In this document: in pieces, positions 27,972 to 37,312 of the stretch | How the letters are laid out: each line of letters begins with the position of its first letter | Position numbering within the stretch: position 1 is the stretch's first letter | DNA from: Oscillatoria acuminata PCC 6304 | Lineage (GTDB): Bacteria > Cyanobacteriota > Cyanobacteriia > Cyanobacteriales > Laspinemataceae | DNA: 64,000 bases | Direction of reading: 5' to 3' | NCBI RefSeq assembly: GCF_000317105.1 | Contig: NC_019693.1 | Coordinates: 6,635,227 to 6,699,226 of the forward strand | The notes under the pieces: generated by a model | What the model was told of the DNA's origin: nothing | Seen by the model: the letters and a program-made list of their open reading frames with translations, nothing else | Databases searched by the model: none | Position numbers and translations under genes: made by a program

Positions 27972-28652
27972 GGTGATGAGAGAGGGAGAGTGGCAGGGCG
28001 GGACCTAGAGAAGTTAATCCCCTAGTGGATTCAATTTGCCAGTTCTTTATTATAGCGACGCGCTACCTACCGGATCCAATCCTCATACCTGTCACCTTTG
28101 CCACCTGTTCCTGGGGGATTCCTGATTGCCAACACCTAGATGATTTGCCCAGGGGTGCGTTTTATTTAGGGAACTCCAAAAAATAAAATCTCCAAAACGT
28201 TCGTTCGTCGTGACGGATCAACGGAGTAGCCCCCTCAATGTAGGGGCGCAATGCGCAGGCCCTCCGGAGGGCCTGCGCATTGCGCCCCTACAGATACCTT
28301 CTGGACAGTTGAACGGTTGGATGATTTATATTTTGCAATCCCCTTATTGGGTCTTTGGATTGGCGATCGCAATTTTCAAGTTCTGCTACGCTCAGATGAG
28401 GTTAAATAGTCATGGGTCTGGGCATAGAGCATCAAAATGAGACCGGATATCATCACTATCCCCCCGGATCCATAGCCCTGTTGAATTCCCCCATTCCCCA
28501 TTCCGGGGAAATTTGTGGGCGGAAAAGACCTTTAAACTTGGGTTCGGTGAGTGTTCTCCCAGGTACTCCCGGGTCCGGTTGTTGGATCGGTGACGGAATC
28601 TCAGGAGAATGTCCTGTATGTTAAGACGGTTTATTAAAAAGGAAGGGCAATC
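27972..28652. repeat. Gene-free stretch with a perfect 52-bp palindrome
   Basis: Bases 28241-28292 are a perfect palindrome (26-base arms, centred on CCTCC/GGAGG) starting GTAGGGGCGCAATGCGCAGG. The outer arm is a variant of the GTAGGGGCGTATTG module seen in the MITE-like repeats. The rest of the interval has no convincing gene; a 39-codon ORF at 28321 lacks a ribosome site. Confidence 0.8.
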
Positions 28653-28874
28653 ATGAACCCAAATCGGGACTTGCAAACGGCAAAACCCCATCAGGTCAAC
28701 TATCGGGATTGGACCATTTTGGTCTTTCCCGGAACTGATGGATACCGTCCCTTGTGTCTTGCCTCAGAAACTGAGGTCCTCAGCGATCCGAAACCCTATC
28801 CCACTCCCGAGGTGGCGATCGCTGCGGGGAAGCGTTTCATCGACCGGGCGATCGGTCATCAAGAGGTGGCGTAA
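28653..28874 (+). CDS. Small conserved-looking hypothetical protein (73 aa)
   Basis: It starts at ATG 28653 after a strong AAGGAAGGG ribosome site. The product MNPNRDLQTAKPHQVNYRDW ends AGKRFIDRAIGHQEVA. It has a balanced composition, with VFPGTDGYRPLCLASETE and PTPEVAIAAGKRFID suggesting a small folded domain of the type attached to PatU- or signalling-like proteins, but no family is recognised. It has no signal or membrane segment. It is a single gene between repeats and the ABC-class ATPase. Confidence 0.65.
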   Translation: MNPNRDLQTAKPHQVNYRDWTILVFPGTDGYRPLCLASETEVLSDPKPYPTPEVAIAAGKRFIDRAIGHQEVA

Positions 28875-29144
28875 TTCACCGGATTTTGTCATTTATCCCC
28901 CCATCATGACCCGACTGAGAGGGGAAACGGTCGGTTTTTGTCAACTCAGGATAGGGTCACATCAATTCGACGTTTTTGAGGGTCTTACTAATCATAAATT
29001 CTTGAATGATTGGGGGCGCAAGTTATGCGCCCTTTCGATTATTTTCGCGATTATCTTGTGGGATAATTCTAAAAAGAGTTACTGAAACCAGGATTTGCCC
29101 AAATTCAGTCCTCTAATCTGACATTATCTTTCTCGGGGCTTTTC

Positions 29145-30860
29145 ATGCAGTATCAACAGTTACGACAGCAGTTAAATCAATTAGATGGACGAAGTTATAA
29201 GGCGTATAAAGATATCCAGGGTCGCTACGAATTCCCGGATTTTACGCTGTCTATCGATTATGTTCAGGGCGACCCGTTTGCCTCACCCAGTAAACTGTCT
29301 GTGCGAGTGCCTCAATCCGTGGCAGGTTTTCCCCAGGAATTATATCACTCTCCCAGTCGGAATACTGCCTTGGGAGATTATCTCACCCGGGAGTTTACTC
29401 AGGCGGCAAGGCAGGTTTCGACCCGACGAGGAACGGGGAAAAGTGGTCAAATTGCGATCGCCAAGGTTACCCAAGAGGTCCTCGAACGCACTTGTGCTTT
29501 CATCAATTCCGATGAAGTGGAAATTCGGTTTACCGTGGGACTTCCGGCCCAAGGACGGCGGATTTTGGGTCATCTGGCCGGGGAAATGCTTTGCGATGAC
29601 ATTCCCCGAATTGTGGAAAAAGCGCTGTTTTACCGCAATCTAAATGTGGCGCAAATTCGCACCCAGGTGGAAACCATTGAAGATGCCGACTGGTTGCGCG
29701 ATCGCCTCCCAGAACAGAATTTAATCGCCTTTATTGCCAATGGTGCTATTTTACCCCGACGCAGTGGGGTAGACGATCGCCCATTAAATCCCACCGAAGC
29801 GATTCCCTTCGTCTCTCCTGATTCCTTACAGGTGGAATTTAACTGTCCCAATCGCGGCAAAATTACCGGCATGGGAATTCCCTCCGGCATTACCCTAATT
29901 GTTGGAGGCGGTTATCATGGCAAATCAACCTTACTCAGGGCGATCGAAGTCGGGGTTTATAATCACATTCCCGGCGATGGTCGAGAATTTGTGATCACCG
30001 ATCCCGGGGCGATGAAAATCCGGGCAGAAGATGGTCGCAGCGTGGTCGGAGTCGATATTTCACCCTTTATCAATCATTTACCTCAAGGTCGTTCTACCCA
30101 ACAGTTTTCTACGGCAAATGCCAGTGGCAGTACCTCACAAGCTGCTAATATTATGGAAGCATTGGAAGCGGGAACAACGGTGTTATTGGTGGATGAAGAT
30201 ACGGCAGCGACTAATTTCATGATTCGCGATCGCCGGATGCAAGCGTTAATTGCTAAAGAAAAGGAACCGATTACCCCCTTTATTGATAAAATTAAATCCC
30301 TCACTACTCTGGGAGTGTCTACTATTTTAGTCATGGGAGGCAGTGGGGATTATTTTGATGTGGCCAGTCGCGCTGTGGCAATGGATAATTTTGTCGCCTA
30401 CGACGTCACCGATCGCGCCAAGGCAGTCGCTGCGGAATATGCCACGGGTCGGCAATCGGAAGGCGGTGAGGATTTCGGGGCGATCGCCAACCGTGTCCCC
30501 ATCCCGAACAGTCTTGATCCCAGTTCCGGGAAACGAGATGTGCGTCTGAAGGTGCGAGATGTGGATGAAGTGCGTTTTGGCATGGAAGACATTGATTTAA
30601 CTGCCGTTGAGCAAATCGTGGACCCGGGACAACTACGGGCGATCGCGGCGGCAATGGTGTATGGCAAGGACCGCTACATGGATGGCAGGCGATCGTTGCG
30701 GGAGATTCTCGATCGGGTAATGGCGGATATTGATCAACAGGGATTAGATGTGTTAACCCGGTTTCCAGAAGGGGATTTAGTGCGGTTTCGTCCTCTGGAA
30801 CTCGCTGCGGCCCTCAATCGGTTGCGGACTTTACAAGTGTCAACACCAGGCAAGGGTTAA
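29145..30860 (+). CDS. ABC-class ATPase domain protein (PF09818 family)
   Basis: This 571-residue protein is of the 'predicted ATPase of the ABC class' family, whose trypanosome member MRB1590 acts in mitochondrial RNA editing. N-terminal residues 1-100 hold the ferredoxin-like start (YKDIQGRYEFPDFTLSIDYV). The P-loop is IVGGGYHGKSTLLRAIEVGV (about residue 255), the Walker B region is TTVLLVDEDTAATNFMIRD (about 345), and VSTILVMGGSGDYFDVA follows. Nucleic-acid binding is known for the family; a bacterial function is not established. The stop codon TAA lies inside the end of a MITE-like repeat, so the last residues (TPGKG) may be repeat-derived. Confidence 0.88.
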   Translation: MQYQQLRQQLNQLDGRSYKAYKDIQGRYEFPDFTLSIDYVQGDPFASPSKLSVRVPQSVAGFPQELYHSPSRNTALGDYLTREFTQAARQVSTRRGTGKSGQIAIAKVTQEVLERTCAFINSDEVEIRFTVGLPAQGRRILGHLAGEMLCDDIPRIVEKALFYRNLNVAQIRTQVETIEDADWLRDRLPEQNLIAFIANGAILPRRSGVDDRPLNPTEAIPFVSPDSLQVEFNCPNRGKITGMGIPSGITLIVGGGYHGKSTLLRAIEVGVYNHIPGDGREFVITDPGAMKIRAEDGRSVVGVDISPFINHLPQGRSTQQFSTANASGSTSQAANIMEALEAGTTVLLVDEDTAATNFMIRDRRMQALIAKEKEPITPFIDKIKSLTTLGVSTILVMGGSGDYFDVASRAVAMDNFVAYDVTDRAKAVAAEYATGRQSEGGEDFGAIANRVPIPNSLDPSSGKRDVRLKVRDVDEVRFGMEDIDLTAVEQIVDPGQLRAIAAAMVYGKDRYMDGRRSLREILDRVMADIDQQGLDVLTRFPEGDLVRFRPLELAAALNRLRTLQVSTPGKG

Positions 30861-31223
30861 AACCTGAGCCCTGTCAAGGTGATAAATGGAATCCCGCCTC
30901 ATCCTAAGTTTCTTGTAGGGGCGTATTGCATACGCCCTCTTTAACCATCAATGGAATCCCGCCTCATCCTAAGTTTCTTGTAGGGGCGTATTGCATACGC
31001 CCTCTTTAAACGTCAATGGAATCCCGCCTCATCCTTCTGTTTAACCGTCAATGGAATCCCGCCTCATCCTGGTTTCTTGTAGGGGCGTATTGCATACGCC
31101 CTCTTTAACCATCAATGGAATCCCGCCTCATCCTAAGTTTCTTGTAGGGGCGTATTGCATACATGAGAGAATTTATGCAATACGCCCCTACAAAGACACC
31201 TTGACAGGGTAACGGTTAAAACC
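30854..31223. repeat. Modular MITE-like repeat, copy 2, internally amplified
   Basis: The ends GGGTTAAAACCTGAGCCCTG (30854) and CACCTTGACAGGGTAACGGT (31197) are inverted. Between them, a unit of about 65 bases (TCAATGGAATCCCGCCTCAT, then TTTCTTGTAGGGGCGTATTG and CATACGCCCTCTTTAA) occurs four times in full plus one short form lacking the second part (31014-31040). The final unit is followed by an inverted copy (31160-31190). Confidence 0.85.
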
Positions 31224-31264
31224 TCTCTCGGGCGCAAGCATTGCGCCCCTACAGTCCTTCATCA

Positions 31265-32008
31265 TCATGGTTTTTTCATGAGATAGAAGACATACCCAAA
31301 AAAGTCCCCATACCGATCGCAGATGTCGATTTCTCGTTCAGTTTCGGCGAGGACTTGGGATAATGCTGGGGTGAGATTCCCCGAAGCGCGTAACTGCTTA
31401 ACTCGATGACTCAGAGGCGTTAGATATTCATCCCACCAGTGCGATCGCGGTAAAATAAAGGGTTCAAATACCTCATACCCCGCCTCGGTTGCTGTTTTAA
31501 GATTGTCCTCAATTGTCATCATTTCTGGATATTCCACTTGCCAAAATTCCCTGACTTCCCGAGGCGGATTGTCCTGAATCCAACTACATTCACTCACCCC
31601 CACCAGTCCGCCGTCCCGCAACAGGGGACGCCACAAGCGCAATCCGTTGGCAAACCCCAGGAGATAGATGGCCCCTTCTGACCAAATCAGGTCAAAACTG
31701 CCGGGAGGGTCCTCTAAGGCCCCCATATCGGCGTGACGAATGGTGATGCGATCGCCCAGTCCCGCTTGAACCGCCGACACTTCTAACTGTTGCAGAAACG
31801 GTTCATGCAAATCCACCGCGATCACCGACCCATTCAACTCTTGCGCCAACACCAAACTCTGCCGTCCAGGACCACATCCGAGGTCCAAAACCCGAGGCGA
31901 TCGGGGCAAGGGTGGTAACCGGCGAATCGCCTCCCGCGTCGCCTCATCACTTCCCGGCCCTTCCCTAGGCAGATTGCAGTGCACCGTAAAAAATGCCTCA
32001 AAATCCAT
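31265..32008 (-). CDS. Class I SAM-dependent methyltransferase
   Basis: A 247-residue methyltransferase. SAM-binding motif I is RVLDLGCGPGRQSLVLA, the acidic end of beta-2 is VIAVDLHEPF, then ADMGALEDPPGSFDLIWSEG. The C terminus (YGDFFGYVFYLMKKP) is typical of small-molecule methyltransferases in the UbiE/MT11-like group. The substrate is unknown. The gene stands alone between the repeat element and the divergent cobA. Confidence 0.83.
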   Translation of the reverse strand: MDFEAFFTVHCNLPREGPGSDEATREAIRRLPPLPRSPRVLDLGCGPGRQSLVLAQELNGSVIAVDLHEPFLQQLEVSAVQAGLGDRITIRHADMGALEDPPGSFDLIWSEGAIYLLGFANGLRLWRPLLRDGGLVGVSECSWIQDNPPREVREFWQVEYPEMMTIEDNLKTATEAGYEVFEPFILPRSHWWDEYLTPLSHRVKQLRASGNLTPALSQVLAETEREIDICDRYGDFFGYVFYLMKKP

Positions 32009-32298
32009 CCCCTACCCTCCTCCAACTCCGTGAAAATCCGTGAAATCCGTGGTTCCCTTCCCATTTATGCAAAAACCGGATAATATAAATGCAATTTTAT
32101 CATTAAAAATCCATTCCGGTAATCAAAGATACGAATTGTCGTCCAGATTACAAATAGCCTAAACTAGAAATTAGAACTGGGTCTGGAATTCCCTGCCCCA
32201 AATTTTTCTGGTTATTATTGATACATTTTAACGCGATAAATCTAGGTTAATCGGACCGATTCCCAGCAACTAAAGTCAAGGATTAAAGCTGAATCAAG

Positions 32299-33099
32299 AT
32301 GGTAGTACAATCTTACAACTCCACCAGAACAAAGGCCAAAACATTAGGCAAAGTGTATTTAGTTGGGGCAGGACCCGGAGACCCGGGTTTGCTGACCATT
32401 AAGGGCAAAACCCTTTTAGAATGTGCCGATGTGGTGATTTATGATGCCTTAGTCAGCCCACAAATTATTGCCCTAATTAATCCTCATGCTGAACAAATTA
32501 ATGCTGGAAAACGCCGGGGACGGCATTCGTTGAAGCAAGATGAGACCACCCAAATATTAATCGAACAGGCACAGATTCATGCCGTTGTGGTGCGGTTAAA
32601 AGGCGGGGATCCGTTTGTGTTCGGTCGCGGTGGGGAAGAGATGGAGGATTTAATTGCCGCTGGGGTGGCGGTGGAGGTGGTGCCTGGGGTGACCTCGGGA
32701 ATTGCGGCCCCTGCTTATGCGGGAATTCCCTTGACCCATCGGGGATATAGTTCTTCGGTGACGTTTGTGACGGGACATGAGACGGTGGGGAAATATCGAC
32801 CCCAGGTGAATTGGCAGGCGATCGCCCAAGGTTCAGAAACCATCGCCGTCTATATGGGCGTGCATAATTTACCCTATATTACCCAAGAACTGCTGAATGC
32901 AGGGCTGAGTCCAGACACCCCGATCGCCTTAATTCGCTGGGGGACCCGCCCAGATCAAGAAGAACTGATTGGCACCCTAGAAACCATTGTCCAACGGGTT
33001 GAAGAAAGTGGATTTGAGGCCCCGGCGATCGCCGTGATTGGTCAGGTGGTCAATTTACATTCCATTTTGTCCACCAGTCGTCCTGCCGTTTTTGGGTAA
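32299..33099 (+). CDS. cobA: Uroporphyrinogen-III C-methyltransferase (SUMT)
   Basis: A 266-residue tetrapyrrole methylase converting uroporphyrinogen III to precorrin-2, the branch to sirohaem and cobalamin. Family motifs are VYLVGAGPGDPGLLTIKG, VIYDALVSPQI, GKRRGRHSLKQDE, VRLKGGDPFVFGRGGEE and VVPGVTSGIAAPAYAGIPLT. It is a stand-alone enzyme, without the CysG dehydrogenase/ferrochelatase part. About 20 N-terminal residues precede the domain. No cobalamin riboswitch was seen in the 290 bases upstream. Confidence 0.93.
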   Translation: MVVQSYNSTRTKAKTLGKVYLVGAGPGDPGLLTIKGKTLLECADVVIYDALVSPQIIALINPHAEQINAGKRRGRHSLKQDETTQILIEQAQIHAVVVRLKGGDPFVFGRGGEEMEDLIAAGVAVEVVPGVTSGIAAPAYAGIPLTHRGYSSSVTFVTGHETVGKYRPQVNWQAIAQGSETIAVYMGVHNLPYITQELLNAGLSPDTPIALIRWGTRPDQEELIGTLETIVQRVEESGFEAPAIAVIGQVVNLHSILSTSRPAVFG

Positions 33100-33142
33100 A
33101 AAAATGCCTAAACAACCGGAATCGGGTTTCCCCTTTCCTTTG

Positions 33143-34183
33143 TTATTTTGAGGGGTAATTTCCGATTCTTAAGGGTAACGAGTTGCTATGATCTACCCAT
33201 TCTGGAAGTTCTTGCAACTCTAACTCCATCCAAAAGAGGCTCCCTTCGCCGAGACGACTGCTGACATGGAGTTCTCCTCCCATCATTTCCACTAATTTTT
33301 TACTAATAGCGAGTCCCAGTCCGGTCCCTTCTGCCATCCGGCTTTTATCTCCAACTTGATGGAAGGGGAGAAAAATTTCGTTGAGCATTTCCTCGGGAAT
33401 GCCGATGCCTGTATCTCGAATTTCAAAGCGAATTTTTCGGGAGGCCCGATGTCCGCTATTCTCCAATTCTGCCTTGAGTTCCTCGGGAGTCCCGTTGCTA
33501 TTGGGGAGAGGGTGACAACCCGGGGGGCGATCGCTATTACACCACTGGCCATTGACCGCATAGCCCACTTTAAACGCAACCCAACCGGAATCGGTAAACT
33601 TAATGGCATTACCCAATAAATTAATTAAAATTTGCCGCAATCGTTTCTGATCCGTGTAAATGCCACTGGGTAAGGGAGTAACCCGCTCATAAGTAAACTC
33701 GATCCCCTTTTGTTTAGAGCGCATATCAAATAAATCAAAAATTCCCTTAAGGAAGAGGGGAAAGTTAAATTCTTGGGCATCGATTTCTAATCGGCAGGCT
33801 TCGATTTTAGCAATATCTAAAATATCAGCAATTAACGTTAAGAGATGTTCGCCGCATTGATAAATTTTAGTGAGGTCAAGTCGTTGTTGTTCCGTGAGGT
33901 CTTCTTCTTCTTCCAACATCAGTTGGGCATAGCCTAAGATCCCATTTAAAGGAGTTCGCAATTCGTGGCTCATATTGGCTAAAAATTCGCTTTTAGCACG
34001 GCTTGCAACTTCCGCCACCTCTTTAGCTTTTAATAGCTCGGCTTCGATATTATCGCAGTGTTCTGTAGTATTTTCCAGCAGAATTTCCAGGTCATTTTTT
34101 TCCTGCTTGAGCATTTCCACATCCCGGCGCAGGGTCTGGACCTCCAAAAGGAGCTGTTCTCTTGTTACTGTCTCTTCCCACAT
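33143..34183 (-). CDS. Soluble histidine kinase with N-terminal coiled coil
   Basis: The start at ATG 34181-34183 ([10 protein letters not shown]) has GGAAGAG nine bases upstream and is preferred to an ATG 38 codons earlier. The product has 346 residues. Residues 5-60 form a coiled coil ([20 protein letters not shown]). Then come the HisKA box [20 protein letters not shown] and an HATPase with [24 protein letters not shown] and [19 protein letters not shown]. There is no membrane or sensory domain, so it probably acts through a partner. It is followed upstream on the same strand by slr1659- and slr1658-type genes, suggesting one signalling module. Confidence 0.86.
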   Translation of the reverse strand: MWEETVTREQLLLEVQTLRRDVEMLKQEKNDLEILLENTTEHCDNIEAELLKAKEVAEVASRAKSEFLANMSHELRTPLNGILGYAQLMLEEEEDLTEQQRLDLTKIYQCGEHLLTLIADILDIAKIEACRLEIDAQEFNFPLFLKGIFDLFDMRSKQKGIEFTYERVTPLPSGIYTDQKRLRQILINLLGNAIKFTDSGWVAFKVGYAVNGQWCNSDRPPGCHPLPNSNGTPEELKAELENSGHRASRKIRFEIRDTGIGIPEEMLNEIFLPFHQVGDKSRMAEGTGLGLAISKKLVEMMGGELHVSSRLGEGSLFWMELELQELPEWVDHSNSLPLRIGNYPSK

Positions 34184-34459
34184 AGACTTAATCTCTTCCT
34201 TTGGCGATCGCGTGACATTTGCCGCTTTTATCCGGGTGTACTCGCCTTGTCCAAGTCTTGTCAACGTTCTAGCAGTCAAGCTCCGGTTGAGGGTCACTTT
34301 AACCTAGTTATGAAGACTTGAAAGAGGGCTAGGGATTCAACTGAGGGCAATCAGTCGCTTGGACCCTTGAGCTACCCTTATTAGAGCAGTCCCCTCTCGC
34401 CTACGGGATGGCGCAGGGTATCATGCCCCTTACGACGACCCACTCCACAGGGTCTCTCC

Positions 34460-34807
34460 CTATTCCCATTCCAGTTCTAAAGACGGCATCAGGCGCTGTA
34501 AGTTCTTCAATGATTTTCCCTGCCAGAGCAGGTTTTTAGACCCTTTGACAATCAGATTCACGTTTTTTTTCTGCCGTACCTTGATCACAAACTTGGAAAG
34601 TACGTTGATCCCCGAGCTATTTAAAAACTCTAGGCCCTTGAGATTGAGAATCATTGTTTCCGGTTCTTGGTCGATCGCACTTTCGAGTAATTGAATAATG
34701 GGGTCATATTCATCCATACCATTCAACCGCAGGGAACCCTGGCAGGTTAGTGTTGAGGTTTCATTCTCATACCACAGGCGATAATCGTCAGTCTTAATTT
34801 CCATCAT
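34460..34807 (-). CDS. slr1659-superfamily STAS-like regulator
   Basis: A 115-residue protein beginning MMEIKTDDYRLWYENETSTL. Its middle, PETMILNLKGLEFLNSSGIN, is the STAS/anti-anti-sigma strand-helix with Ser at the position phosphorylated in SpoIIAA-like proteins. The remainder (VLSKFVIKVRQKKNVNLIVK) is the slr1659 family. It lies between the kinase at 33143 and the slr1658-type protein at 35166, all minus strand. Inference: a partner-switch component. Confidence 0.8.
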   Translation of the reverse strand: MMEIKTDDYRLWYENETSTLTCQGSLRLNGMDEYDPIIQLLESAIDQEPETMILNLKGLEFLNSSGINVLSKFVIKVRQKKNVNLIVKGSKNLLWQGKSLKNLQRLMPSLELEWE

Positions 34808-35165
34808 CAGTAGTCAGTCGTTAATAAGGGATCTCGGGTTAAGGGTATTAAGGAGTAAGAGGGTCAGCTTGCCGATCCTAACCATAGTTTGCCCAGATTG
34901 GATTGCCTCCTCTCTCTTTTTTCTATGGTTGTAGTCGATACACTCACCGACTCGGAGGGATGCGCGCCGAATCACACCCTAGTTAATGGTACGGGACAAT
35001 GCCAAGATAGTGTTCAGTAGAATTACCCCTTGAGTTTATTCAAAACACTGGCCCTGTAAGCCGTGAGCACTTCTGATCACTTGCGCCGTGCTCTGTAGAG
35101 CAACTGTCCCACCGGCCCAAGAATAGAATTGGATAGGGGGTCCGAGGATCACGATATTAATGAGT
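34808..35165. other. Non-coding gap between the slr1659- and slr1658-type genes
   Basis: About 360 bases with no ORF of interest and no strong hairpin. Since the two genes usually act together, this may be a leader with its own promoter for the downstream gene, but no promoter is clear. Confidence 0.4.
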
Positions 35166-35747
35166 TTATAATAAGATCTGTACCATTGTGGTTACAGCGA
35201 GCGCTTTTTGCTCCCCATTCATATCCTGAAATTTCCACCCTATCTTAGCGCCATAGTCGTTGATCATGCTCAGAAAACCCACTCCCGATGCATTGCTGTT
35301 ACCCTCTCGGGCATTTTTTTCCAGTTGTTCAATGTAGAGTTCTATGGGATCCTCAGTGCTTAACCGCTTTAAAAATGCCTGAAACCCTTTCACTTTCTCC
35401 CAGCAAATACTATTAGTAGTAACAAAAATAATTCTTTCAGAATTTAAGTGGAGTTGAATACTAATCGGATATCCCTGAGTCTCCATACTAAACTTCATGG
35501 CATTTTCTAGGAGTTCATTGGCAATATAGCTGACGGCACATTGGATTTCGGCTTTTTTATGCGAATGTGAAGCGATTTCATCACTATTGGGAAAAAATGT
35601 CGTTAAATAGTCTGCTAGAAAATCCGCCGATAATCCATTGTTTCGCCATCGCTGCTTGAGGGGAATCGAAGCGGGAGAAAATCCCAAAATCAAATATTCC
35701 GTTCCCGTGGGCAAATCCTCAATGAAGTCTCCAAATATCTCAGTCAT
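35166..35747 (-). CDS. slr1658-superfamily regulator (HATPase-like)
   Basis: A 193-residue protein in which VSYIANELLENAMKFSMETQ is the N-box of a GHKL/HATPase fold and SGVGFLSMINDYGAKIGWKF corresponds to the G-box region. This is the slr1658 family, related to anti-sigma kinases such as SpoIIAB/RsbW. It has no membrane segment. It is probably expressed before slr1659 and the histidine kinase. Inference: it binds or phosphorylates the STAS partner. SpoIIE-type phosphatases of the sort broken at 7-16 kb would be the opposing enzymes. Confidence 0.8.
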   Translation of the reverse strand: MTEIFGDFIEDLPTGTEYLILGFSPASIPLKQRWRNNGLSADFLADYLTTFFPNSDEIASHSHKKAEIQCAVSYIANELLENAMKFSMETQGYPISIQLHLNSERIIFVTTNSICWEKVKGFQAFLKRLSTEDPIELYIEQLEKNAREGNSNASGVGFLSMINDYGAKIGWKFQDMNGEQKALAVTTMVQILL

Positions 35748-36357
35748 AAGTGGGTTTTAGTGGTGAAATCAGTAATTCATAAATTGACAATTGGCAATTT
35801 GGGTACAGTAAAACAAAAAAATAGAACGGGGGGATTCTTCCACGGATCTACTCGGAAAACGGATCAGCTCACCGAACGATTGTTTCAGCAGAATCGGGGC
35901 GATCGCAGCCTAAATCGGAACTGTTGACTCTTGAAGCATTACCCTACTCCCTCGGAATTAGCCAGATTGTCAATGTTAAATGGGTGATCTGTTGCAGTCA
36001 GCCCCTTCCTCAATCCAGGGATTGCTAGTTGGAGATTGTCCGGCGGTTGGGGGACCTGCGCGATCGCTCACTCATCGGGATCATCAACCTTCAGGGTAAA
36101 GACACCCAGGGTTAAGAACAAATGACAAATGACAAATGACAAATGACAAATGACAAATGACAAATGACACTCATCCGGATCATAAACCTTTTGGGGAAAG
36201 ACACCCCGGCCTTGCGAGTCACCCAGATGCTTTTATTGTATCCACAACTCATCCGGTACAGCAAGATGCCCCCCTAATTGGCGTTTTCATTTCATGTAGA
36301 AGTGGGAGACTCAGATTTCTCGGACAACCCGCAACCCCTGTGAGTCTCCCATCCCGG
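35748..36357. repeat. Gene-free stretch with seven AAATGAC heptamers
   Basis: Bases 36120-36168 are seven perfect copies of AAATGAC. They are flanked by two diverged copies of a block of about 40 bases (ACTCATC(G/C)GGATCAT.AACCTT and AAAGACACCC). Further on, GTGGGAGACTCA (36303) and TGAGTCTCCCA (36341) form a long inverted repeat just beyond the aroF stop, with no T-run. The short ORF at 36157 is not convincing. Confidence 0.8.
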
Positions 36358-37215
36358 TTAAGCTGCCGATAATTCCCGCACCGATTCCACCCCACGCACC
36401 CGACGCCCTACTGCCGCCGCCACCGGACCCAAACTCTGCACCAACTCTACCATTTCCGGAAGAGACAGCGCCTGTCTGGCATCAGAAACCGACTGTTCCG
36501 GTTCCGGGTGACACTCAATAATCAACCCATCGGCACCCGCCGCCACCGCCGCCCTTGCTAATCCTGCCACCAATTCTCGCTTACCTGCCGCATGAGACGG
36601 GTCCACCATCACCGGCAAATGGGTAATCTGTTTCAGGGCCACCACTGCCCCCAAATCCAGAATATTCCGCGTGAACGAATCGAAACTGCGGATCCCCCGT
36701 TCACAGAGAATCACATCCGGATTCCCATGAGACAGGATATATTCGGCAGCAAACACAAATTCTTCCAGGGTTGCTGCCAGTCCCCGCTTCAACAACACAG
36801 GTTTACCCGCTTCCCCTAATGCTTTGAGTAAGTCGAAATTCTGCATATTCCGACTGCCCACTTGTAACAGATCCGCGTGGGCGACAATGCTTTCAATTTG
36901 ATGAACCGACATCACCTCCGTCACCACAGGAATCCCATAGCGCTGGCGCACTGCCGATAAAATAGTTAACCCCGCATCTCCCATGCCTTGGAACGAGTAA
37001 GGGGAGGTGCGGGGTTTGAAGACGCCACCGCGTAACATTTGCACGGGTGCATGGGCGAGGTGACGGGCGACGGTTTCCATTTGTTCGAGACTCTCCACGG
37101 CACAGGGACCGCCGATGATTAATAAGTCTTGGCCCCCGATAGTGGGGCCATTGCCCATAGAGAGGACGGTTTGCTGGGTGGGATGGGATTTGCTGACGAG
37201 TTTGGCATTTTTCAT
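36358..37215 (-). CDS. aroF: 3-Deoxy-7-phosphoheptulonate (DAHP) synthase, type I-beta
   Basis: First enzyme of the shikimate pathway: phosphoenolpyruvate + erythrose 4-phosphate to DAHP. The start is ATG 37213-37215 (MKNAKLVSKSHPTQQ) eight bases after AAGGAG; the frame further upstream runs through the attenuator hairpin and is not translated. The 285 residues contain IIGGPCAVES, MLRGGVFKPRTSPYSFQGMG, VLLKRGLAATLEEFVFAAEY, LCERGIRSF and VMVDPSHAAGKRELV, the metal- and phosphate-binding motifs of the KDO8P-synthase-like subgroup. No chorismate mutase or ACT domain is fused, so allostery must be built in or replaced. Expression is very probably controlled by the two attenuators in the 5' leader. 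Confidence 0.95.
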   Translation of the reverse strand: MKNAKLVSKSHPTQQTVLSMGNGPTIGGQDLLIIGGPCAVESLEQMETVARHLAHAPVQMLRGGVFKPRTSPYSFQGMGDAGLTILSAVRQRYGIPVVTEVMSVHQIESIVAHADLLQVGSRNMQNFDLLKALGEAGKPVLLKRGLAATLEEFVFAAEYILSHGNPDVILCERGIRSFDSFTRNILDLGAVVALKQITHLPVMVDPSHAAGKRELVAGLARAAVAAGADGLIIECHPEPEQSVSDARQALSLPEMVELVQSLGPVAAAVGRRVRGVESVRELSAA

Positions 37216-37252
37216 GGTGTGACTCCTTGTACAACTCAATAAGATGGACGAT

Positions 37253-37285
37253 AAAAAAGCCCGGAACTTGTTAGAAGTTCCGGGC
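37253..37285 (-). terminator. Attenuator terminator 2, directly upstream of aroF
   Basis: On the minus strand GCCCGGAACTT, loop CTAAC, AAGTTCCGGGC and then TTTTTT: an 11-bp perfect stem with a U-tract, ending 38 bases before the aroF start. Its 5' arm can instead pair with AGAGTTCTGGG (37316-37326) at the end of leader ORF 2. Confidence 0.92.
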
Positions 37286-37312
37286 GGAGGCGATTTGGCA
37301 TCATGACAAAAC

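Noticed and set aside
28210-28440. 76-codon ORF, including a 39-codon version from 28321
   Set aside because: The first half crosses the perfect palindrome and there is no ribosome site for the shorter form.
36157-36372. 71-codon ORF beginning MTNDTHPDHKPFGE
   Set aside because: Its start lies in the AAATGAC heptamer array and the frame runs into the aroF 3' end; no support as a gene.
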